This document shows positions 23,293 to 28,081 of a stretch of 28,081 nucleotides of DNA, piece after piece (within the stretch, counting starts at the first letter, position 1; each line of letters starts with the position of its first letter). Below the pieces are notes generated by a model. It worked only from the letters and a program-made list of their open reading frames with translations. It searched no databases and was not told the origin of the DNA. A program made the position numbers and the translations under genes. Source of the stretch: Synergistaceae bacterium (GTDB lineage Bacteria; Synergistota; Synergistia; Synergistales; Aminobacteriaceae); the NCBI GenBank assembly GCA_009778055.1, contig WRKN01000004.1, forward strand, positions 1 through 28,081. The letters are read 5' to 3'.

Positions 23293-24348
23293 TTACCGCG
23301 CCCCCTTCGCCTTACGTCCGTCGCCCCAATCGCCGAAAAACCAGTTCCACGAAAACTCCCTCGTGCCCATGATTCCCTGGCTCCGAAAAATTATGACGGC
23401 GATCAGAAGCAGCGAGAAGATGAGCATTCGCATACCCGGAATACCCGGAATTCGGAGGGAGCCTATCGTCATGGGGCTTTCGGTGATTCTTAGCCATTCC
23501 AGCATGGTTGTAACGAAGACGGAACCCATGATGGTTCCCGTCATGGAGCCTAATCCCCCGACAACCACTATCATCAGTATGTTGAACGTCTGGATGAACA
23601 TGAACATCCTCGGGTCGATGGTGGTGAGGAGGTTACCAAGCAGCGCGCCGCCGAGCCCGCCCCCGAAGCAGCCGATAGTGAAGGCCAGCACGCGGATTTT
23701 GAAAGTGTCGATCCCCATGGTCTTGGCCGCGACCTCGTCGTCGCGCACGGCGCGCAGCACGTTGCCGAAGTTGCTGTTCATCAGGCGTACCATAAAAAAC
23801 AGCACCGCCCCCAGGCAGCCGTAGCTCATCCACAGGTCGGTGTGGGCCGGTATCCCTTTCAGCCCCAGGGAGCCGTTGGTTATGGGGATTAAATTGGCTA
23901 TCAGTATCCGTATGACCTCGGCAAACCCCAGAGTCGCTATGCCAAGGTAGTCCCCGCCCAGGCGCAGCACCGGCAGCGCTATGAGGCATCCCACAAAAGC
24001 CGCGGCGGCCCCGCCCAGGACAAGGGATATCAGGAACGGGGCATGGAGGTTCAACAGCCACGGCACCATGGGCTCCAGTATCCACATGGTGGCCTTTTGC
24101 CCCGGGGTAAGAACCAAAAGCGCCGAAACGTAAGCGCCGATAGCCATGAACCCGGCGTGCCCCAGCGAAAACATTCCCGTCATGCCGTAGACCAGGTTGA
24201 GCGACAGCCCCAGAATGGCGTTTATGGCTATGAGGTTGATTATGCGCAGCTTGTAGCCGTCGAGATTTTCGGGAGCCCACCACAAAAAGTACACGAACCC
24301 TCCAACGGCTAAAAAGTTCAATATCGCGTTGCGCGTCCCGTTGCTCAT
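23293..24348 (-). CDS. livM: Branched-chain amino acid ABC transporter permease LivM
   Basis: A 351-residue permease with about nine or ten membrane segments. Family features: LNLVYGMTGMFSLGHAGFMAIGAY (about residues 49-72), RLGGDYLGIATLGFAEVIR and the EAA-like loop RAVRDDEVAAKTMGID. GGAGGAAAAA precedes the ATG, which overlaps the livH stop (ATGA). A short IPGIPGMR segment sits near the C-terminal end. Confidence 0.93.
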   Translation of the reverse strand: MSNGTRNAILNFLAVGGFVYFLWWAPENLDGYKLRIINLIAINAILGLSLNLVYGMTGMFSLGHAGFMAIGAYVSALLVLTPGQKATMWILEPMVPWLLNLHAPFLISLVLGGAAAAFVGCLIALPVLRLGGDYLGIATLGFAEVIRILIANLIPITNGSLGLKGIPAHTDLWMSYGCLGAVLFFMVRLMNSNFGNVLRAVRDDEVAAKTMGIDTFKIRVLAFTIGCFGGGLGGALLGNLLTTIDPRMFMFIQTFNILMIVVVGGLGSMTGTIMGSVFVTTMLEWLRITESPMTIGSLRIPGIPGMRMLIFSLLLIAVIIFRSQGIMGTREFSWNWFFGDWGDGRKAKGAR

Positions 24349-25280
24349 ATTTTTTCCTCCATGCGCTCGCCAAGCAGCCCTGTGGGTTTGACAAGCAGAA
24401 TGAATATCAGAAGGATAAACGCGAAAGCGTCCCTATATCCCGAAAGATGAGGGAAGAAGGCGACCGACATGATCTCGACGAAGCCGAGAATCAAACCGCC
24501 TATCATTGCCCCGGGAATTGAGCCGATTCCGCCGAAAACCGCCGCTATAAAGGCTTTGAAACCGGGAATAACGCCCATGAAAGGCTCTACCCTGGGATAG
24601 CGCAGCGCCCACATTATGCCGGCGAAGGCGGCCAGGGCAGAACCGAGCGCGAAGGTGAGGGCGATGACCCTGTCCACCGAAACGCCCATGAGCCGGGTGG
24701 TCTCTATGTCGCGTGAAATGGCGCGCATCGCCAGCCCCGGCTTGGTCTTGTAGACGATCCACAGCAGAACCGCCACCAGAAGGAATGAAACGACCGGAAC
24801 CCATATCGCAAGAGGTATGAGGCGCACCTCCCCTATCCGCCCGGCCTGTAAAAACTCCAGGGGAATTATGTCCTTGATGGGCAGGGGGTTAGTGAGTTCC
24901 CTGGGCCGGATGACGGCGCGAGGCATACCGGTGAAAACAACCACGCCCAGGTTTTGCAGGAAAAACGAAACCCCTATGGCGCTTATCAGGGCCGATATCC
25001 GCGGCGCGCCGCGAAGGGGGCGGTAAGCGATCCTATCCACCAGAAGGCCGCACAGCGTCGCCCCTCCTATCGCCAGCGCCACCCCCAGCGCCCAGGGAAG
25101 TTTGTATTGGATGGTGGCAAAGAACACGAAATACGCGCCAAGCATGAATATATCCCCGTGCGCGAAGTTGATGAGCCGCAATATGCCGTACACCATTGTG
25201 TAACCGACGGCGATAAGGCCGTAAAGCGCGCCCAGTCCAAGCGCGTTGAAAAAATTCTGAACGAACATTTCAAGACTCAA
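24345..25280 (-). CDS. livH: Branched-chain amino acid ABC transporter permease LivH
   Basis: A permease of about 311 residues with the LivH hallmarks GLGALYGLIAVGYTMVYGIL and NFAHGDIFMLGAY and the loop GLAMRAISRDIETTRLMG. The start I prefer is TTG 25280: AGAGGGGAT lies 7-8 bases upstream, and the product begins like other LivH proteins (LSLEMFVQNFFNAL). In-frame ATGs at 25298 and 25400 would add 6 or 40 residues not expected in the family. No livK/livJ binding-protein gene lies upstream, unlike the usual order. Confidence 0.9.
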   Translation of the reverse strand: MSLEMFVQNFFNALGLGALYGLIAVGYTMVYGILRLINFAHGDIFMLGAYFVFFATIQYKLPWALGVALAIGGATLCGLLVDRIAYRPLRGAPRISALISAIGVSFFLQNLGVVVFTGMPRAVIRPRELTNPLPIKDIIPLEFLQAGRIGEVRLIPLAIWVPVVSFLLVAVLLWIVYKTKPGLAMRAISRDIETTRLMGVSVDRVIALTFALGSALAAFAGIMWALRYPRVEPFMGVIPGFKAFIAAVFGGIGSIPGAMIGGLILGFVEIMSVAFFPHLSGYRDAFAFILLIFILLVKPTGLLGERMEEKI

Positions 25281-25417
25281 TAAAACATCCCCTCTCATAC
25301 CAGTTTGAAATAAAAGACCTAAGGTTAGAATAGCTAAAAGCAGCTTTGACAAGTATTTAAGGCCCAGATCAACATTCGTTTGACTGCAACCTGGTATCAT
25401 AGCCGTACTTCAGGTCG

Positions 25418-25446
25418 ATTATAAACGTAAAACGGGCGGATTTCCA
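25418..25446 (-). promoter_or_regulatory. Candidate liv operon promoter
   Basis: On the minus strand TGGAAA (25446-25441), a 17-bp spacer and TATAAT (25423-25418). The -35 lies inside the loop and arm of the chemotaxis-gene terminator hairpin (25432-25455). The predicted leader of livH is about 130 bases, with no open frame or structure that I recognise. Confidence 0.4.
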
Positions 25447-25455
25447 TCCGCCCGT
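25432..25455 (-). terminator. Intrinsic terminator of the chemotaxis receptor gene
   Basis: Perfect 10-bp stem ACGGGCGGAT/ATCCGCCCGT (25432-25441 and 25446-25455) with a 4-nt loop. On the minus strand it is followed by TTTACGTTTA. It lies 40 bases after the receptor stop codon and shares the GGGCGG core with the other hairpins in the window. Confidence 0.75.
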
Positions 25456-25494
25456 CATTTTAGTTCGTTTCCCGGAAGCGGGACGCCCTACCTG

Positions 25495-27651
25495 TTATCT
25501 CGCCTTCAGCGCCTTGGGTTTCTGTTTGCCCGAGGCTTTAGCCGCGCCGTCGTCGATATTCAGCTTGAAGCCGGACATCACTTCCGTCAGTTCTCCGGCG
25601 TGCTCGCTTATGCCGCCGGATTGCTCGGCCACGTTTTGAGACATCTGAACCATTGAATCGGCCCCCTGGCGCAGGGAGGATATCGTCTCGACAACCTCCA
25701 TCGTAGACCTGGTGGCGCTGTCAATGGCGGAGGCGACTTCCTTGCAGGAGGCGGCCTGCTCCTCCGCCACGGCCGCGATGTTCTGAATGGAGTCGTTGGC
25801 TTTGTTCATTTCCGTAAGGGCGTTGTTCAGCTCGCTCTGGGCCTGCTCGGCCTGGACGAGGGTATCCCCCAGCATACGGCCCGCTTCGGTGGTCGCCTTG
25901 ATGCTCTCGTGCGCTCCGCCCTGGAGATCGGTGATGATGCCGTTCACGTTCTGCGCGGCGCGCGCGGATTCTTCGGCCAGCTTGCGCACCTCTTCCGCGA
26001 CAACGGCGAAACCGCGCCCGACCTCCCCGGCCCGCGCCGCCTCGATAGCGGCGTTGAGAGCTAGGAGGTTGGTCTGGTCGGCGATTCCCGTGATGACGGA
26101 GACGAAGCTGCTGACGTTCTCGACGGAGGAAACAAGCTGCCTGATTTTAGCTTCGCTTTCCTTGGAGTTCGCGTCAACGTCGCGCATTCCGTGAATAACC
26201 TTGTTTACGGTCTGAATGGCCTTGTTGGACGCGTCGGTCGTCTGCGCGATGAAAGCGGCGCTGTCCGTTGCGGACTGGGCCACGGTGTCGGCCCCGGCGC
26301 TCAGTTCCTCCACTCCGGCGTTGCACTCCTCGAGCGCGGCGCCGTTGCTCTCGCTGAGCGTGGACACCTGATCCAGAGCGATCTTGACCTCGTTCATCTG
26401 CGAAATGGACTCGTCCGAAATGGCGGCAAGGCTGACCGAACTCTCCTCAAGGTTATGGGAAACGTCGGACACGCGCTTCAAGGCTTCCTCTTGGGACGCA
26501 ATCATCGCGGATATCGAGTCCACAAGAAGCCCCAGCTCGTCCTTGCCTTTATAGTGGAAGTCCTTCGCCTCAATGGTCAGGTCACCGTCGCTGGCGCGTC
26601 CGGCCAGCCCCACGATCATGGCCAGGGGGACCGCTATGGTGTGGGAGATGAGAAACGCTATCCCTATACCGAACAAAACAGCCGTGACCGCCGAGGCTAA
26701 CAGAACCCTCAGCGCGCCGTACACGTCGGTAAGGCTCTCGTTTGAAAGCTCCATTATTCGCTCCTGGGTCAATTCGATGGAACTCGAAGTTTCCTTGTTG
26801 ACCTCGGCGACCAGATGTGACCGGGCCTGCGTGATGCTTTCCAGTTCCCTGTTCCTCACGATGAATTCCCGTACCGCAGTCTGGTAGTCGCTCATCATCC
26901 TGTAGACGTTGTCCAGCTTGCGCTCTTCCTCACGAACGCCGATTTTCCCCCTGAGAGCCGTAATACCGGGACCGATTTCCCCTTCGAGCTTGGTCAGGAG
27001 CGCGTCCAGGGCGGGCAGGTCGTTGGCGGACACGGCGGCCTGGAAAAGGCGGCGCACCTCCGCCAGTTCCATAACCAAATCGGCGGCGTCTCCGATATCG
27101 TCCAGGCGCTTCACGCGCAGGTCGGCGTCAGCCGTCACCGCCTCTACTTTGGCGTATTCTATCAACTCGTCCTTGAAATCTTCGATCGCCTGGGTGAAGC
27201 TGTTGGCCGCGGTCACCAAAACGTCAAATATCTCGTTTTTCCTTACGGTGACCGTCAGGCTCCGCTCGATGCTGGCCAGGTATTCCCTCACCCTGGGAAG
27301 CACCTGGTTCGCTTGGTGCTGCAGGACCTGTATCTCCGGGAACGTGGTGTTCATGGCCGATATGTCGTTCATAGCTTTTTGGGTGTCCGCCATCCATCGC
27401 CTGACGTCGGCGGCGTTTTCCGCCGACTCGTCGACCTGGAAGAGGCGCATCGCCATAAAGAGTTCGTACACGGCATTGTTAATGTTTATACACAAACCCT
27501 GCGCCGGAATTGCCTTGCTGGTGATATACTCGCTGTCGGCCCTGATGCCGTTCAGGTACGACCACGCCAGGACTACCGAAATTACAAACACCGTCAAAAC
27601 CAGGGCAAAGCCAACCAGCATTTTGGTTCTAATCTTAAAATTCCTCCACAT
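25495..27651 (-). CDS. Methyl-accepting chemotaxis protein
   Basis: A 718-residue chemoreceptor. An N-terminal basic start (MWRNFKIRTK) and a first membrane helix (about 11-32) are followed by a large helical periplasmic domain (about 33-315) rich in heptads with no obvious Cache/PAS signature. A second membrane helix (about 320-342), a HAMP domain (about 343-395) and a long coiled-coil signalling domain follow. The conserved hairpin tip reads NLLALNAAIEAARAGE and GRGFAVVAEEVRKLAEESA. The C-terminus ends in Lys/Ala residues without a CheR-tethering pentapeptide. I chose ATG 27651 because AAGGAG lies 9 bases upstream; an ATG at 27660 directly abuts that site. Ligand unknown. Confidence 0.93.
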   Translation of the reverse strand: MWRNFKIRTKMLVGFALVLTVFVISVVLAWSYLNGIRADSEYITSKAIPAQGLCININNAVYELFMAMRLFQVDESAENAADVRRWMADTQKAMNDISAMNTTFPEIQVLQHQANQVLPRVREYLASIERSLTVTVRKNEIFDVLVTAANSFTQAIEDFKDELIEYAKVEAVTADADLRVKRLDDIGDAADLVMELAEVRRLFQAAVSANDLPALDALLTKLEGEIGPGITALRGKIGVREEERKLDNVYRMMSDYQTAVREFIVRNRELESITQARSHLVAEVNKETSSSIELTQERIMELSNESLTDVYGALRVLLASAVTAVLFGIGIAFLISHTIAVPLAMIVGLAGRASDGDLTIEAKDFHYKGKDELGLLVDSISAMIASQEEALKRVSDVSHNLEESSVSLAAISDESISQMNEVKIALDQVSTLSESNGAALEECNAGVEELSAGADTVAQSATDSAAFIAQTTDASNKAIQTVNKVIHGMRDVDANSKESEAKIRQLVSSVENVSSFVSVITGIADQTNLLALNAAIEAARAGEVGRGFAVVAEEVRKLAEESARAAQNVNGIITDLQGGAHESIKATTEAGRMLGDTLVQAEQAQSELNNALTEMNKANDSIQNIAAVAEEQAASCKEVASAIDSATRSTMEVVETISSLRQGADSMVQMSQNVAEQSGGISEHAGELTEVMSGFKLNIDDGAAKASGKQKPKALKAR

Positions 27652-27716
27652 ACATCCCATCTCCTTAGCAGAAATTACGTACGCATGAACCAAACAGCAC
27701 CGTAAAGATACTGCAT

Positions 27717-27722
27717 ATTATA
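27717..27722 (-). promoter_or_regulatory. Additional -10 box of the chemotaxis receptor gene
   Basis: A TATAAT on the minus strand 65 bases before the receptor start, with no matching -35. It may be a proximal promoter in addition to the duplicated one at 27748-27779. Confidence 0.3.
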
Positions 27723-27747
27723 ACTTAAAATCGCAACCGCCGTTACT

Positions 27748-27779
27748 ACTAATTATAGAAAACACTAATTATAGAAAAC
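27748..27779 (-). promoter_or_regulatory. Tandem 16-bp repeat, each unit carrying a -10 box
   Basis: The unit ACTAATTATAGAAAAC is present twice, without spacer and without mismatch (27748-27763, 27764-27779). Read on the minus strand each unit contains TATAAT preceded by GTTTTC. The right unit also forms the T-rich tail of the terminator at 27776-27807. The repeat therefore sits at the junction between the end of the hicB message and the receptor promoter. Confidence 0.55.
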
Positions 27780-27807
27780 AAAGGAGAGCTTCGGCTCTCC
27801 TTTGTTT
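27776..27807. terminator. Intrinsic terminator downstream of hicB, possibly bidirectional
   Basis: A perfect 14-bp stem (27776-27789 with 27794-27807) closed by TTCG on the plus strand and CGAA on the minus strand, with T-rich flanks on both sides. For the minus strand it lies 35 bases after the hicB stop codon and ends in TTGTTTTCTAT. The strong stem leaves little doubt that it is a terminator. Confidence 0.85.
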
Positions 27808-27841
27808 GTTGATCCGTTATTCGCCTTTAAGCTCAATCGGG

Positions 27842-28081
27842 TTATTGAGATTGGCTGATGTTTAACTTTTGAATAAGAGCTTCCTGCAATGTACCTGAAA
27901 AATTGATATGTTTTTTCTCCGCTATCTCGTTTAACCAAGAGGGGATAGTCAACGTTTTTTTAACTGCTTGGCTTTTTTTGATTAAATCAGCTTCAACCAA
28001 TGAAACAAACGCATCATCCGGCGCTTGAATTTTACGAATATCGGATGGGGGGGTTAATTTTCCGCTCTGCTCAAGCAATGT
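27842..28081 (-). CDS. hicB: HicB-type antitoxin, C-terminal part (runs off the window)
   Basis: About 79 codons are visible; the gene continues past the right edge. LTPPSDIRKI followed by VSLVEADL and then VKKTLTIPSWLNEIAEKKHI and NFSGTLQEALIQKL is the typical end of HicB antitoxins: the end of the RNase H-like domain plus a C-terminal DNA-binding segment. A TTG near the edge is open but the reading frame continues through it, so it is probably not the start. Neighbouring codons are AT-richer than the core genome, in line with horizontally mobile toxin-antitoxin genes. The toxin gene hicA is not in the window and should lie upstream, to the right. Confidence 0.8.
   Translation of the reverse strand, partial: TLLEQSGKLTPPSDIRKIQAPDDAFVSLVEADLIKKSQAVKKTLTIPSWLNEIAEKKHINFSGTLQEALIQKLNISQSQ

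Noticed and set aside
25281..25400. Longer livH start at ATG 25400
   Set aside because: It would add a 40-residue segment not typical of LivH, and the good ribosome site lies after it, just before TTG 25280.

Overview
The window looks like a chromosomal segment from an anaerobic, amino-acid-fermenting bacterium, most plausibly Synergistota. The evidence is a pyrophosphate-type phosphofructokinase, a four-subunit 2-oxoacid:ferredoxin oxidoreductase, acetate kinase, a branched-chain amino acid ABC transporter, moderately high GC and frequent ATGA/GTGA gene overlaps. The phylum is an inference from gene content and could not be tested by a database search. There are no rRNA or tRNA genes, CRISPR arrays, intact insertion sequences or phage genes. 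The accessory material is a decayed Rpn-family gene at the left end, a HicB-type antitoxin running off the right end, and several small palindromic repeats.

Layout. 1-900: non-coding leader, Rpn nuclease remnant, two GTAGGGG-type palindromes. 937-4219: a rightward zinc/manganese uptake operon made of a tiny His/Cys membrane protein, ZnuA-, ZnuC- and ZnuB-like proteins and a small exported protein. 4347-6698: a rightward three-gene unit (PH-like membrane protein, short KdpD-like kinase, KdpE-like regulator) behind a direct-repeat promoter. 6723-9618: leftward uvrC-mgtE. 9733-10947: PPi-type phosphofructokinase. 11003-15906: one tight rightward run of def, fmt, a MinD-like ATPase and the four oxidoreductase subunits (delta, alpha, beta, gamma), closed by an intrinsic terminator. 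15947-18058: leftward ackA - 112-bp inverted-repeat element - yceD (DUF177) - rpmF. 18100-19410: tmcAL, divergent from ackA. 19511-21749: a DUF1538 membrane protein and a tandem PII-like protein. 21761-25280: leftward livHMGF without a binding protein. 25495-27651: leftward methyl-accepting chemotaxis protein. 27842-28081: partial HicB.

How the genes fit together. The Liv transporter could import branched-chain amino acids. The 2-oxoacids made from them by transamination would be oxidised to acyl-CoA and reduced ferredoxin by the VOR-type enzyme, and acetate kinase would recover ATP from acyl-phosphates. TmcAL uses acetate and ATP to modify the elongator tRNA-Met anticodon and sits head-to-head with acetate kinase. 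The def and fmt pair processes N-terminal formyl-methionine and shares a transcription unit with the oxidoreductase. MgtE, the zinc transporter and the KdpDE-like pair point to ion homeostasis.

Most interesting for follow-up: (1) the internally duplicated DUF1538 membrane protein overlapping a gene for two fused PII-like domains, which looks like a ligand-gated transporter/sensor pair; (2) the 90-residue His/Cys membrane protein opening the zinc operon; (3) the non-canonical P-loop ATPase embedded in the oxidoreductase operon; (4) the duplicated -10 element in front of the chemotaxis receptor, and a possible liv promoter lying inside the receptor's terminator hairpin.
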